Shown here: piece after piece, positions 34,967-43,920 of the stretch
How positions within the stretch are numbered: the stretch's first letter is position 1
Layout: each line of letters begins with the position of its first letter
Origin: UBA2402 sp044371005
GTDB lineage: Bacteria > Planctomycetota > Phycisphaerae > Phycisphaerales > UBA1924
Assembly: GCA_044371005.1 (NCBI GenBank)
Contig: JBILUL010000003.1
Location: 1 to 64,000 of the forward strand
DNA length: 64,000 nucleotides
Reading direction: 5' to 3'
Notes under the pieces: generated by a model
The model's database searches: none
Told to the model about the DNA's origin: nothing
What the model saw: only the letters and a program-made list of their open reading frames with translations
Program-made: the position numbers and the translations under genes

Positions 34967-36067
34967 TCAATAGTCGCCAGCGGGCCGCTCGGGGAACCAC
35001 CACTGGTTGCCGTCGAAGTCGATGCCCTTGAGACCGCCACGGGTCCAGCGCTGGAATCCGGGGGCGGAATAGGTCGTCTCGCCGCCACGGATGGGCTCCC
35101 AACTTGCCTCGGGCGTGTAGTTGACGATCATCGGGAACTGCGAGAACGGGGTCTGGGGATTCACGCCGTCGTTGGCGTCGAATCGCTTGCCGCCCTTGTT
35201 GTAGGGCAGACCCGTCTTCTTGAAGGCCACGTGACCGTCGTAGAAGAGGTTGAGGGTGACGGCGTCGGGGTAGAGGTAGTAGAACTGCTGCTTGCCGTAG
35301 TACCGCGAGATGGAGTCGAACATCTCGACCTTCTTGTCGGGGAACTGCACGTCGGCGAGTGAACGCCGACCGATCGTTGCGGAGAAGTTCTCCGGGTTGA
35401 CCGTCTGGTAGGTGCGGTGCGTCGGTCCCTGCGTCACGCCACCGATGGTGCCGTCGCAACGGTCGTTCGAGTAGGAGAACGAAACCGTCTCGTAGGACGA
35501 GCTGTAGGGCCAGCGGTTCTCGCGGCCAGCGGGAGCCGGAAGCGGGTTTGACGGATTCTCAAAGCCCTTGGGATCCTGCTGCCACAACGCGCGGTTGCGG
35601 TCAGCCGGTGAAATCACGAGCTTGGAGGGCAGCTGCTGAGCCAGGTAGTCCTGAAGAATCAGGTGGCTGTAGAGCACATGGGGAATCCAGTTGGGGATGT
35701 AGTCCGTGCCATCGAAGTCCGTGTCGCGGCCAGTGCGCCGGCGGATGATGTCCACGGCCTGAGCGGCCGCGGCCTGGATGGGATTGGTCGTGTTGGCCAG
35801 ACCCTGAAGGTCGGGGTACGACAGCAACTGGTACGACCTTGCGGTCGTTGTGAATGAGAACTGCCTGTTCAGGTAATCTGCAGCGTAGCTGTGGGTCGCT
35901 CGCCCCAGCTGCTGCACATTGGCCTGGTCAATGGTCTGCCGCCCGGCCTTTCGTGCTTCACCGAGTGCGGGAAGCAGAATGCCGATGAGCAACGCGATAA
36001 TCGCGATGACCACCAGAAGTTCGATCAGGGTAAATCCGACGCGTTTGTTACGTAGCCGACCGCACAT
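34967..36067 (-). CDS. Type II secretion-type pseudopilin
   Basis: The 366-residue product begins with a class III prepilin leader. Charged residues 1-10 are followed by Gly11, the peptidase cleavage site, then FTLIELLVVIAIIALLIGIL with the invariant Glu at +5. The large C-terminal globular domain contains the LNLFYDGHVAFKK motif typical of planctomycete pseudopilin-like proteins with an H-x-DG header. ATG 36067 has AGGAGG 8 nt upstream, which decides it against an open frame to 36829. Single-gene loci of this kind are very common in planctomycetes; the assembly machine is not here. Confidence 0.88.
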   Translation of the reverse strand: MCGRLRNKRVGFTLIELLVVIAIIALLIGILLPALGEARKAGRQTIDQANVQQLGRATHSYAADYLNRQFSFTTTARSYQLLSYPDLQGLANTTNPIQAAAAQAVDIIRRRTGRDTDFDGTDYIPNWIPHVLYSHLILQDYLAQQLPSKLVISPADRNRALWQQDPKGFENPSNPLPAPAGRENRWPYSSSYETVSFSYSNDRCDGTIGGVTQGPTHRTYQTVNPENFSATIGRRSLADVQFPDKKVEMFDSISRYYGKQQFYYLYPDAVTLNLFYDGHVAFKKTGLPYNKGGKRFDANDGVNPQTPFSQFPMIVNYTPEASWEPIRGGETTYSAPGFQRWTRGGLKGIDFDGNQWWFPERPAGDY

Positions 36068-36557
36068 GGTGTGGGCCTCCTTCGGAAACCTCTTGTCCAG
36101 ACTCCCGTACGCACGGGCCGTCTGCTTGCCGCGAACGCGGACTTTCTGCGAGACAACACATACACCCAAGACTCGCGGAACACACTTGCTGCAACCCGAT
36201 CCGGCCGCAACAAGCCAACCGGCATCCGACGATTGAAACCGACTTGTGTTCCCACCGAACAGACCAACCCAGAACGGGCCGATCCGATTCTGATTAACCC
36301 TCACGATATCACAAGATGCCAGCTGTGTCGAGCAATTTTCGCGCTTCCCAACTGAAATGCTTCTCGTGACCCGGCACAACCACCTGCCTGCTGGAAGATC
36401 CGCCTGGCACATCAGGACTTCTTTCAATACCCCGGCAAACGAAGATTGGATGCACAAAGCAGGACCGGTTTCTTCTTCGCCCATCTTTGCAGAACGCATT
36501 TTTGTTATCGGACTCTCAACCCTCTCATGGACTGTCTGGCGGAGGTACCGTTGCGTG
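36068..36557. other. Divergent intergenic region between pseudopilin and foldase genes
   Basis: No protein-coding frame is convincing in this 490-bp stretch, which is lower in GC than its surroundings. It must hold the promoters of both flanking genes; I could not pick a clear hexamer pair for either. Confidence 0.5.
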
Positions 36558-37532
36558 ATGAAGACTGCCTTTGGATACTGGTTCGGCATGGTTCCGCTGT
36601 TGGTGTCGCTTGGCGGCTGCGCAGGAACTTCTCGTGACGTCCCTGCACGTCCCGCGACGGCCCAATCTCCTGCCGCCCCTGACTCTTCAACGGCATTGAC
36701 CGTTGACGGCAGCCCGATCCGTACCAGTTCGCTCGCTGCCACGGCACTTGAAGCCGCGGGTGCCGTCGCCATTGAGGAGGCAGCACTCGATGTGCTGCTC
36801 GAGGCCGAGATCAAGCGAGCTGGCATCACGATCAGCGAAACGCAGGTGGAACGTGAACGGCAACTGCTCTTTGAACGCGTAGCCGCGGAAGCTCAAGTCG
36901 GTGAGGAGCAGGCTGGCGCGCTGATTGATCGGTTCCGTCGAAGCCGCGGCCTTGGCCCGATCCGCTTCGCGGCGATGCTGCGTCGCAACGCGCAGCTTCG
37001 CACCCTGGTGCAGGAACAAGCCGCGGCGTGGGAAGAGCCGATGCGTCAGATGGTGACTGCCGAACTTGGTCCAAAGGCCCGCGCCCGTCTGCTTGTGCTG
37101 CCGAGCCCGGCGGATGCTGCCGCGATCCGATCGCAGCTTGAATCGCTCCCCGCCGGCGAGCGTTCAGGAACCTTTGCCCGGCTCGCGGTTGAGCGCTCTC
37201 GCGATTCCTCAGCGGCTCGCGGCGGCCTGTTTGGCCCAGCATCGACGGGCGACCTTTCGATTCCGCCATCCATCCGCGAGTTTCTCAGCCAGCCGGTCGG
37301 GTCGATCTCTCCCGTCCTTGCGATTGATTCAGGCATGGCCATCGTGATGATCGAGGAACAGATCGCCGCGGCTCCTGCGACACAGGAGTCTCAGAACGCA
37401 GCGCAGCAGAAAGTCAGGACGCGGCTCGAGCGCGAGGCGATGGACAAGCTCGCGTCAGAACTGCTCGCTCAAGCGAGAATCAATGTGCTTGACAATGCGG
37501 CCCGTTGGAGCTGGGAAAACCGCATGCGGTGA
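36558..37532 (+). CDS. SurA/PpiC-like periplasmic foldase, lipoprotein
   Basis: The 324-residue product has a lipoprotein signal ending SLGGC (Cys21). An N-terminal helical chaperone-like region follows (ALTVDGSPIRTSSLAATALEAAG, FRRSRGLGPIRFAAMLRR). A parvulin-type domain spans about residues 185-275 (RARLLVLPSPADAAAIR, FARLAVERSRDSSAARGGLFG, QPVGSISPVL). The order matches SurA-like peptidyl-prolyl isomerases acting on exported proteins. Prolyl isomerase activity is not assured, since parvulin active-site residues are poorly recognisable. ATG 36558 (or GTG 36555) follows GGAGGT by 8-11 nt. Confidence 0.78.
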   Translation: MKTAFGYWFGMVPLLVSLGGCAGTSRDVPARPATAQSPAAPDSSTALTVDGSPIRTSSLAATALEAAGAVAIEEAALDVLLEAEIKRAGITISETQVERERQLLFERVAAEAQVGEEQAGALIDRFRRSRGLGPIRFAAMLRRNAQLRTLVQEQAAAWEEPMRQMVTAELGPKARARLLVLPSPADAAAIRSQLESLPAGERSGTFARLAVERSRDSSAARGGLFGPASTGDLSIPPSIREFLSQPVGSISPVLAIDSGMAIVMIEEQIAAAPATQESQNAAQQKVRTRLEREAMDKLASELLAQARINVLDNAARWSWENRMR

Positions 37533-37575
37533 ATTGACCGGCAGCCGCCGCTGCGTCGGCCACTTCCTTCAACGC

Positions 37576-37606
37576 CGTTCACTTCTTGCGAAGCGTTCAC
37601 TTCTTG
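37576..37606. repeat. 13-bp direct repeat at a stop codon
   Basis: CGTTCACTTCTTG occurs at 37576-37588 and again at 37594-37606, a period of 18. The second copy covers the last two Lys codons and the stop of the minus-strand gene, so Lys-Lys-stop is duplicated in the trailer. Confidence 0.8.
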
Positions 37607-38352
37607 GTAGTACGCATGCGTTCTTCGTCTTCGCGCGTGAGATAGATCACGCACTGGCAAGAACTGCAACGCGTCAATCGACCACCGCTGAGCAGTCCGT
37701 TGACGGCCTCCATGGGGATGGCCATCATGCAGGTGCCGCAGTGGTACTCATGACGCTTGCGATCGACGATCTCGATGGCACCCATGGCTTCGTCGCCACG
37801 AACGTCCAGCAGCCGCTGGAACATGATCATGGTGTCCTTGGGGACATCGGCGACGCATTCAGTGAGTTCGGCCTTGAGTTCGTTGAGGCGGCCTTCGATC
37901 TCCGCGTAGCGCTCGCCGCGGTCCTTCGCGGCGACGGTCTTGACCTGCTCGCGTTGTGACCGCTTCTCTTCGAGCTCGGCGAGCTGCTTTCGGAGCTCTT
38001 CGCCCTTGTTCATCTGCTCGAGCGCGGCGGTCTCGAAGCGATCCTTCTCAATCTTGATCGTGTTGAGCTCGACCAGGAATGCCTGATATTCCTTGTTGGT
38101 CTGGGCGTTGTTCATCTGCTCCCGCAGATGTTCCATCTTCGCCTCGAGTCGCTTGGCTTCGCCTTCATGATCCCCAGCCACGGCTGCGATCTGCTTGAGC
38201 TGGCCATCGAGCGTCTTCTTCTGGGCTTCGAGCTGCTCGAGCTCCTTGACCTGCTGCCCCAGGAAGCCCTCGGCGACCTTGAGGCGTGACTGCAAGCTTC
38301 GAATCTGCTTGTCAACTTGGAACACCCGCAACAGTTGGGCCGTAACGCTCAT
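37597..38352 (-). CDS. Coiled-coil protein with C4-type zinc ribbon (DUF164-like)
   Basis: The 251-residue protein has a long coiled coil (residues 15-175, rich in Lys/Glu/Gln heptads). A zinc ribbon follows with Cys205, Cys208, Cys229 and Cys232 (CGTCMMAIP, RCSSC). This is the layout of DUF164/C4 zinc-ribbon proteins, suggested to bind nucleic acid or sigma-related partners in other bacteria. No specific role follows from the neighbours. ATG 38352 has GGAG 7 nt upstream. The gene faces the foldase gene across 64 bp. Confidence 0.85.
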   Translation of the reverse strand: MSVTAQLLRVFQVDKQIRSLQSRLKVAEGFLGQQVKELEQLEAQKKTLDGQLKQIAAVAGDHEGEAKRLEAKMEHLREQMNNAQTNKEYQAFLVELNTIKIEKDRFETAALEQMNKGEELRKQLAELEEKRSQREQVKTVAAKDRGERYAEIEGRLNELKAELTECVADVPKDTMIMFQRLLDVRGDEAMGAIEIVDRKRHEYHCGTCMMAIPMEAVNGLLSGGRLTRCSSCQCVIYLTREDEERMRTTKK

Positions 38353-38468
38353 TCAGAACTCCGGAGGGACTGGGACTGGTCCATCATAGATCCCCTCAAG
38401 CCCCCGCGACGGGTCCGGCAGACTTCGATCTTGTCCCGCCTCCCCGTGGTGAGCTAACGTCCTGTCCC

Positions 38469-39680
38469 ATGCGGTTCCTCCTGCCCTGCGCCACCCTCCT
38501 TCTCGCCCCCGCAGCTCTGACGCCGGCCCTTGCTCAGCCCGTCACCATCCGCGTGGCCACGTTCAATGTCGAAGACATCCGAACTCAGGACCTTGCCGAC
38601 GGCAGTTCGACCCGACTGAGCCAGATCGCCCGGGTGATCGGAGCGATCCGCCCCAACATCATTCTGCTCAATGAAATAGCCTACGACATGCCCGGCGGCC
38701 CGGGATGGGAAGAGGGGACCAAGCCCGGCAGCAACGCCCGCCGGTTCGCGGACCAGTACCTCGCGACCATCCCCGACCTTCCCCGGTACCGAGCCTGGAT
38801 GCCCCCCACCAACACCGGCCTTCCCAGCGGCTTTGACCTCGATAACGACGGCAAGGTCGCTGAGGCCCCGGGCCCCGCCGATCCCGCCGCGACAAAGCCC
38901 TCGGCCATGCAGCAGGCGTACGCCAATGACTGCTACGGATACGGCACCTTTCCCGGCCAGTATGGGATGGCGCTCCTGATCGATGAGCGGCTCGAGCTTG
39001 ACGAGACGGCCATTCGCACGTTCATGCGCTTTCCGTGGGCGTACCTGCAGGGGGGCTACATGCCCGCCGACGCGGCTGGAAAGCCCTGGTTCACGGACGA
39101 GGAAGCCAAGTACATGAGGCTTTCCTCGAAGACTTTCATCGATGCGCCGGTCAAACTGCCCAACGGTGCCGTTGTTCACCTGCTCTGCAGCCACCCGACT
39201 CCACCAGCCTTCGACGGGCCCGAGCAGCGCAACAAGAAGCGCAACCACGATGAAATCCGCCTCATCGGAGAGTACATCAGCGATGCTCCGTTCGTGGTCG
39301 ACGACAACGAACGCGAGGGCGGCCTTGGTCGTTTCGATTCGTTCATCGTGCTAGGCGATCTCAACGCGGATCCGAAGAAGGGCAACTCATTCCGCGACCC
39401 GATCACGCGGCATCTTGCAGGCAACCCGCGAGTGAACTTCGGCATCATTCCCACATCGACCATCTCGCTGCCCGGCCTCGATCCCGCCGATACCGCCTCC
39501 TTCAAGCTGCGCGTCGACTATGTGCTTCCGTCCAGGGACCTCAAAGTCCTCAAGGGTGAGGTCTGGCGTCACCCGCCAGAAGGTGCCGCGGCATTCCCGA
39601 GCGATCACTTCCCGGTCTACCTGGACATTTCGGTCCCGGCCCCACCCACGCCCGCAGCAGACGAACGAAAGAACCCATGA
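38469..39680 (+). CDS. Secreted endonuclease/exonuclease/phosphatase-fold protein
   Basis: The 403-residue product has a signal peptide (cleavage after ALA, residue 22). The metal-dependent EEP fold follows: TFNVEDIR (Asn33), ILLNEI (Glu69), CSHPTPP, LGDLNADP, and SDHFPVYLD near the C-terminus supplying the catalytic Asp-His. Substrates of this fold range from DNA to phospholipids and inositol phosphates, so it cannot be specified. No ribosome site precedes the ATG; TAACGT ends 8 nt before it. It overlaps the next gene by ATGA (4 bases), so the two are translationally coupled. Confidence 0.85.
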   Translation: MRFLLPCATLLLAPAALTPALAQPVTIRVATFNVEDIRTQDLADGSSTRLSQIARVIGAIRPNIILLNEIAYDMPGGPGWEEGTKPGSNARRFADQYLATIPDLPRYRAWMPPTNTGLPSGFDLDNDGKVAEAPGPADPAATKPSAMQQAYANDCYGYGTFPGQYGMALLIDERLELDETAIRTFMRFPWAYLQGGYMPADAAGKPWFTDEEAKYMRLSSKTFIDAPVKLPNGAVVHLLCSHPTPPAFDGPEQRNKKRNHDEIRLIGEYISDAPFVVDDNEREGGLGRFDSFIVLGDLNADPKKGNSFRDPITRHLAGNPRVNFGIIPTSTISLPGLDPADTASFKLRVDYVLPSRDLKVLKGEVWRHPPEGAAAFPSDHFPVYLDISVPAPPTPAADERKNP

Positions 39681-40843
39681 GCGGTGAGACGGCACTGAAT
39701 CAGACTCCGGAGTCCATGAATCCGTCGCCGCGGCTGCTCAGCCTCGATGCATTGCGCGGACTGACCGTCGCGGTCATGCTGCTGGTCAACAACCCGGGCT
39801 CGTGGGGCCACATCTACACCCCGCTCGCGCACGCATCATGGAACGGCTGCACCATCGCCGACCTGGTGTTCCCCTTCTTCCTGTTCGCGGTGGGTGCCTC
39901 GATGGCCATCTCGCTGGGACGCGCGCAGGCCAGAGGCGACGGCCGGGGAGCGCTGCTGGTTGGCTCACTCCGCCGCGGCGTCATTCTGTTTCTGCTGGGC
40001 CTTGGCCTCAACACGCTCTCGCTCATACTCCCTCGCCTTGCAGGACAAGCAGCCCCCTCGTGGGACACACTGCGTTTCCTGGGCGTGCTCCAGCGCATCG
40101 GAATCGTCTTCTTCCTCGCCGCATTCACCGCACTGATGCTCCCGCGGCTTGCGCAGATTGTGCTTGCTGCCGCGATCCTGGTCGGATATGCCGCGGTCAT
40201 TGGCCGTCAACCGGTGAATGATGCCTCCAACCCCGCCGCGGTCTTTGATGCCTTGATCCTGCCGCTGCGGCACATGTACAGGGGTGGCCCGCTGGACCCT
40301 GAGGGGCTCCTCTCGACGCTTCCTGCAATCGTCACCACGATGATCGGCTACTGGACCGCGCTCTGGTTCGTCCCCAGAGCGACTACGAGTGACGCAACCC
40401 AGCGTCTGCTGGGAACGGGTGCCGGGCTGGTGCTTCTGGGGTTTGCCGCCAACTCCATCACGCCGATCAACAAGCAGCTGTGGACCAGTTCCTATGTCAT
40501 CCTGACTGCAGGTGCCGCCATGATGTGCTGGGCCCTGCTCCACCACACGGGCGCGAGTGCCGACCGCCGACAGGGCGTTCTCAAGCCGCTGGTCATCTTC
40601 GGCAGCAATGCCATCTTTGCCTTCGTTGCCTCGGGAATCGTCGGCCGCCTGCTGGGATTCATCCATGTCCCTGGGCCTGGCGGTGCATCACCGATCCCGA
40701 TCAACCGCTGGGTTTTCGACCAGCTCGCCTGGGCACTGCCTGAGCCGCGGCTTGCTTCGTTTGTCTTCGCGATGATCACTGTCGGCCTCTGGTATCTGGC
40801 GCATCGACTGCTCCACAATCGCGGCATCTTCTTCAAGGTCTAG
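39677..40843 (+). CDS. NagX/HGSNAT-like membrane acyltransferase (DUF5009 type)
   Basis: The 388-residue protein has about ten or eleven membrane helices. It opens RLLSLDALRGLTVAVMLLVNNPG, followed by HASWNGCTIADLVFPFFLF. These are features of the heparan-alpha-glucosaminide N-acetyltransferase/NagX family, which acts on or transports amino sugars. In several proteobacteria nagX lies in N-acetylglucosamine gene sets. Here a GH20-like hexosaminidase gene starts 38 bp downstream and anmK follows, which favours an amino-sugar role. The exact activity is unproven. Confidence 0.8.
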   Translation: MSGETALNQTPESMNPSPRLLSLDALRGLTVAVMLLVNNPGSWGHIYTPLAHASWNGCTIADLVFPFFLFAVGASMAISLGRAQARGDGRGALLVGSLRRGVILFLLGLGLNTLSLILPRLAGQAAPSWDTLRFLGVLQRIGIVFFLAAFTALMLPRLAQIVLAAAILVGYAAVIGRQPVNDASNPAAVFDALILPLRHMYRGGPLDPEGLLSTLPAIVTTMIGYWTALWFVPRATTSDATQRLLGTGAGLVLLGFAANSITPINKQLWTSSYVILTAGAAMMCWALLHHTGASADRRQGVLKPLVIFGSNAIFAFVASGIVGRLLGFIHVPGPGGASPIPINRWVFDQLAWALPEPRLASFVFAMITVGLWYLAHRLLHNRGIFFKV

Positions 40844-40881
40844 GATCAGACCGCACCCTCGCTCGCACTCGGAATACATCC

Positions 40882-42690
40882 ATGCTCCTCCCCGCACCTT
40901 GCCATCACACGCACCTCGGAGGCACCTGCACGCTGCCGGAGCATGCGACCGCGACGCTCACCGGGCTCCTCGAACATGAATCGCCGCATCTGGCGCCGGC
41001 CCCAAGCTGGCTTTCCGTGAAGCTCGGCAGTTCCGCTCAATCAAGTCTGGCGTCGGCTCGGGAAGGCTACCGGCTCACGATTGAATCGAGTGTCACCATC
41101 GAAGCGACGACGCCGGCGGGTGTGCGGATGGCCCTTCGCACGCTGCGGCAGATGACGCGGGCATCAGGCACGCAGCTGCCAACCTGCATCATCGAAGATG
41201 CGCCGGCCTTCGAGACCCGGGGCGTCATGCTCGATGTCTCCCGTGATCGAATCCCGACGATGCAGGAGTTCCGCCGCATCATCAGCACGCTGGCGGACCT
41301 CAAGTACAACCACCTGCAGCTCTACACCGAGCACACCTTTGCCTACACGGGACATGACCTCGTGTGGAACGGGTGGTCTCCGCTGACTCCGAGCGAGGTG
41401 CGGCGGCTCGATGCCTGGTGCAGACAGGAAGGAATCGAACTGACGGCGAATCAGAACTGCTTTGGTCACATGGTGCCCTGGCTCAAGCACGATCCGTACA
41501 AGCATCTGGCGGAGACGCATGGTGACTGGATGTTTGACATCTGGCCGCGGAGCGGACCGTTCTCACTCTGCCCGACCGATCCTGCATCGATGACGTTCGT
41601 CGAGGGGCTTCTCGATGAGTTGCTCCCGTGCTTTGACTCTCCCTGGGTCAACATCGGCTGCGATGAAACCTACGACATCGCCTTCGGTCGTTCCAAAGCG
41701 CAGGTCGATGCGCGCGGGCGGGCGACGGTGTACATGGAGTTCGTGAACAAGATCGCAGCGGCGGTTCGCAGCCGCGGCAAGAAGGCCCAGTTCTGGGGTG
41801 ACATCGCCCTCTCGCATCCCGAATGCGTTGAACAGATTCCCGCCGATGTGCTTTCGCTGGCATGGGGATATGAACCGGGTTCCCCCTTTGATCAGTGGGG
41901 CAAGATGCTTGCCGGACGCCCCCACTGGGTCTGCCCGGGCACCTCGACCTGGCGGACAATCACGGGCCGCACGAGCGAACGACGCGGCAACATCGAAGTC
42001 GCGGCACGCGAGGGCCTCCGATCACGCGCCTCCGGATTTCTCATCTGCGACTGGGGCGACAGCGGCCACCAACAGCAGTGGCCCATCTCGCTGCATGCGC
42101 TGGCCGACGGTGCGCAGGCCGCGTGGAATCCTGAAGCCTCCCGCGATCTCAAGGCCCAGAGCCTCCACCTCTTCGGCGATGCCACCGGCAATTGCAGCCA
42201 GTGGCTCGATGAAGTGGGTGATGCCGATCTCCCGCTGCGGGAAGTCTGCGGCGCCCTCTCGCACCCAACGCGCACGCGTCTGCTCAACCAGACCGCGCTC
42301 TTCATCGACATGTTCAAGCAGTTCGACGAACAGACCTCCGTCGGGACTCGCAACGCCTGGTACGAGACGCTCGATCGTCTCGAACACTTGAGCTCGCGAA
42401 TCCCGCAGCTGAACGATTCTCTGATGCGCGATGAGCTTGAGCACACGATCGAATATGCGTGCTTCGCAGCGGCACGCGGTGCGATGCGGCGTGATCAGGC
42501 CGACGGCGAGAACATCCGCACGCTTCGCACTCGTCTTGCATCGCTGAGGCAGAACCACGCACGCCTGTGGCGCAGTCGTTCCCGCGAAGGCGGACTTTCG
42601 CATAGCGATTCGTTCTTCGGCCAGGTGGATCAGACTCTGGCGGATGCACGCGGCGGATCCGCGCAGCATGGCGTCACCATGTTCGAGTGA
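40882..42690 (+). CDS. GH20-like beta-N-acetylhexosaminidase
   Basis: The 602-residue protein has an N-terminal GH20b-like domain (about 1-105, TIEATTPAGVRMALRTLRQM). The TIM barrel starts at TRGVMLDVSRDRIPT. The catalytic Asp-Glu pair of GH20 enzymes is seen as Asp261-Glu262 in NIGCDETYDI. The C-terminal 160 residues are helical. No signal peptide is present, so it would act in the cytoplasm on imported GlcNAc-containing oligosaccharides. It is followed by anmK after 9 bp. The family match is by motif order; substrate specificity is inferred. Confidence 0.82.
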   Translation: MLLPAPCHHTHLGGTCTLPEHATATLTGLLEHESPHLAPAPSWLSVKLGSSAQSSLASAREGYRLTIESSVTIEATTPAGVRMALRTLRQMTRASGTQLPTCIIEDAPAFETRGVMLDVSRDRIPTMQEFRRIISTLADLKYNHLQLYTEHTFAYTGHDLVWNGWSPLTPSEVRRLDAWCRQEGIELTANQNCFGHMVPWLKHDPYKHLAETHGDWMFDIWPRSGPFSLCPTDPASMTFVEGLLDELLPCFDSPWVNIGCDETYDIAFGRSKAQVDARGRATVYMEFVNKIAAAVRSRGKKAQFWGDIALSHPECVEQIPADVLSLAWGYEPGSPFDQWGKMLAGRPHWVCPGTSTWRTITGRTSERRGNIEVAAREGLRSRASGFLICDWGDSGHQQQWPISLHALADGAQAAWNPEASRDLKAQSLHLFGDATGNCSQWLDEVGDADLPLREVCGALSHPTRTRLLNQTALFIDMFKQFDEQTSVGTRNAWYETLDRLEHLSSRIPQLNDSLMRDELEHTIEYACFAAARGAMRRDQADGENIRTLRTRLASLRQNHARLWRSRSREGGLSHSDSFFGQVDQTLADARGGSAQHGVTMFE

Positions 42691-42699
42691 TCACCATCA

Positions 42700-43827
42700 A
42701 TGACGAACGACACTCGCTTCATCATCGGCTGCATGACGGGCACGAGCATCGACGGTCTTGACGCGGCCGTGGTACGCGTTGATGGACACGGGCTCGCAAT
42801 GCGTGCGTCACTGGTGGCGCATCGGAGCACCGACCTTGGCGACTGCCGCGAGCGGCTGCGGGCACTGGCGTCGCAGTCCGCGATGACCGCCGGCCAGATC
42901 GCACAGCTCTCGCATGACTTCTGCATGCTGCACGCGAAGGCCTGCGAGCAAGTCTGGCTCGAGGCCGCAGGAGAGCCGGGAGTTTCGCGGCATCCCGGAC
43001 TGATCAGTGTGCACGGACAGACGGTCTGGCATCGACCCCCCGTGTCGTGGCAGCTCTTCCAGCCTGCGCCGCTGGCCCGAATGATGAATTGCCGCGTGGT
43101 ATGCGATCTGCGTCAGGCGGATCTCGCGGCGGGTGGTGAGGGGGCCCCGCTCACACCGATCGCCGACTACGTGCTCTTTGCCGATCCGCACCAAGCGCTG
43201 ACGGTGGTGAACTTCGGGGGGTTCTGCAATCTCACGCACCTGCCGCGTCGAGGCGGGGCAGGAGCAGATCAATCGCCTGAGGAAGTGGCCTCGGGCATTC
43301 GTGGCGGCGATCTGTGTGCGTGCAACCACCTGCTCGACGAGATTGCCCGGCGCGGCTTTGGTCGTCCGTTTGATCAGGATGGCGAGCAGGCTCGGGCGGG
43401 AAGACCGGTTGCGAGCCTTGCTTCGGAGCTCTGCGAGCTTCTCGCGGCGAGCGGGTCACATCGCCGGAGCCTGGGGACCGGGGATGAGTGTCAGGAATGG
43501 GTGATTCGGGCGCTGGGCTCACACTCGCCTCGTGATGTGGCGGCGACCGCATCGGAGGCACTGGCTGAGCTGGTGGCGAGTGCGGTTGCGCCCGAGGCCC
43601 GGATCATGTGTTTCGGCGGGGGCGCGCGTCATGGGCGACTGATGGATGCGCTGACGCGTCGCGTCGGCCCCGAACGGATGGCCTCACCGGCGTTGCCGGT
43701 AGAGGCTCGTGAGGCGGCGTGCTGGGCGGTGCTTGGAGCGATGGCCGAGGACGGAGAGGAGCTGGGGGTACCCGGCATCACCCGCCGCGTCGTGGTGCCT
43801 CGTATTGCCGGGCTGTGGGTTTCATAG
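42700..43827 (+). CDS. anmK: Anhydro-N-acetylmuramic acid kinase
   Basis: AnmK hydrolyses and phosphorylates 1,6-anhydroMurNAc to MurNAc-6-phosphate, a step in peptidoglycan recycling. The 375-residue product has the N-terminal GCMTGTSIDGLDAAVV motif (residues 10-25), a HGQTVWHRPP segment, FGGFCNLT, and a C-terminal MCFGGGARHGRLMDAL nucleotide-binding strand. Length matches the family. The usual DxGxGN loop is altered to SGIRGGDLCACN, which is notable. It follows the GH20 gene by 9 bp. The next enzyme, MurQ etherase, is not in the window. Confidence 0.92.
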   Translation: MTNDTRFIIGCMTGTSIDGLDAAVVRVDGHGLAMRASLVAHRSTDLGDCRERLRALASQSAMTAGQIAQLSHDFCMLHAKACEQVWLEAAGEPGVSRHPGLISVHGQTVWHRPPVSWQLFQPAPLARMMNCRVVCDLRQADLAAGGEGAPLTPIADYVLFADPHQALTVVNFGGFCNLTHLPRRGGAGADQSPEEVASGIRGGDLCACNHLLDEIARRGFGRPFDQDGEQARAGRPVASLASELCELLAASGSHRRSLGTGDECQEWVIRALGSHSPRDVAATASEALAELVASAVAPEARIMCFGGGARHGRLMDALTRRVGPERMASPALPVEAREAACWAVLGAMAEDGEELGVPGITRRVVVPRIAGLWVS

Positions 43828-43856
43828 TGGAGCGTTGGGGTTGTGTGCGGTCCTGC

Positions 43857-43885
43857 CTGACAACGCCCCTTGCTCTTGCTACTCT
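43857..43885 (+). promoter_or_regulatory. Candidate promoter of the ABC permease gene
   Basis: CTGACA (43857-43862) is followed after 17 bases by TACTCT (43880-43885); a transcript would start near 43892, some 29 bases before the GTG. Confidence 0.45.
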
Positions 43886-43920
43886 CCGGGTCTCCCCTGC
43901 AGTGACCCTAACGGAGACTC

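Noticed and set aside
35548..35857. Plus-strand open frames inside the pseudopilin gene
   Set aside because: They are antisense shadows of a well-supported gene with a strong ribosome site and a prepilin leader.
36357..36557. A 67-codon N-terminal extension of the foldase gene
   Set aside because: The lipoprotein signal starts at 36558 and the upstream codons show no signal or homology; a GGAGGT site sits just before 36558.
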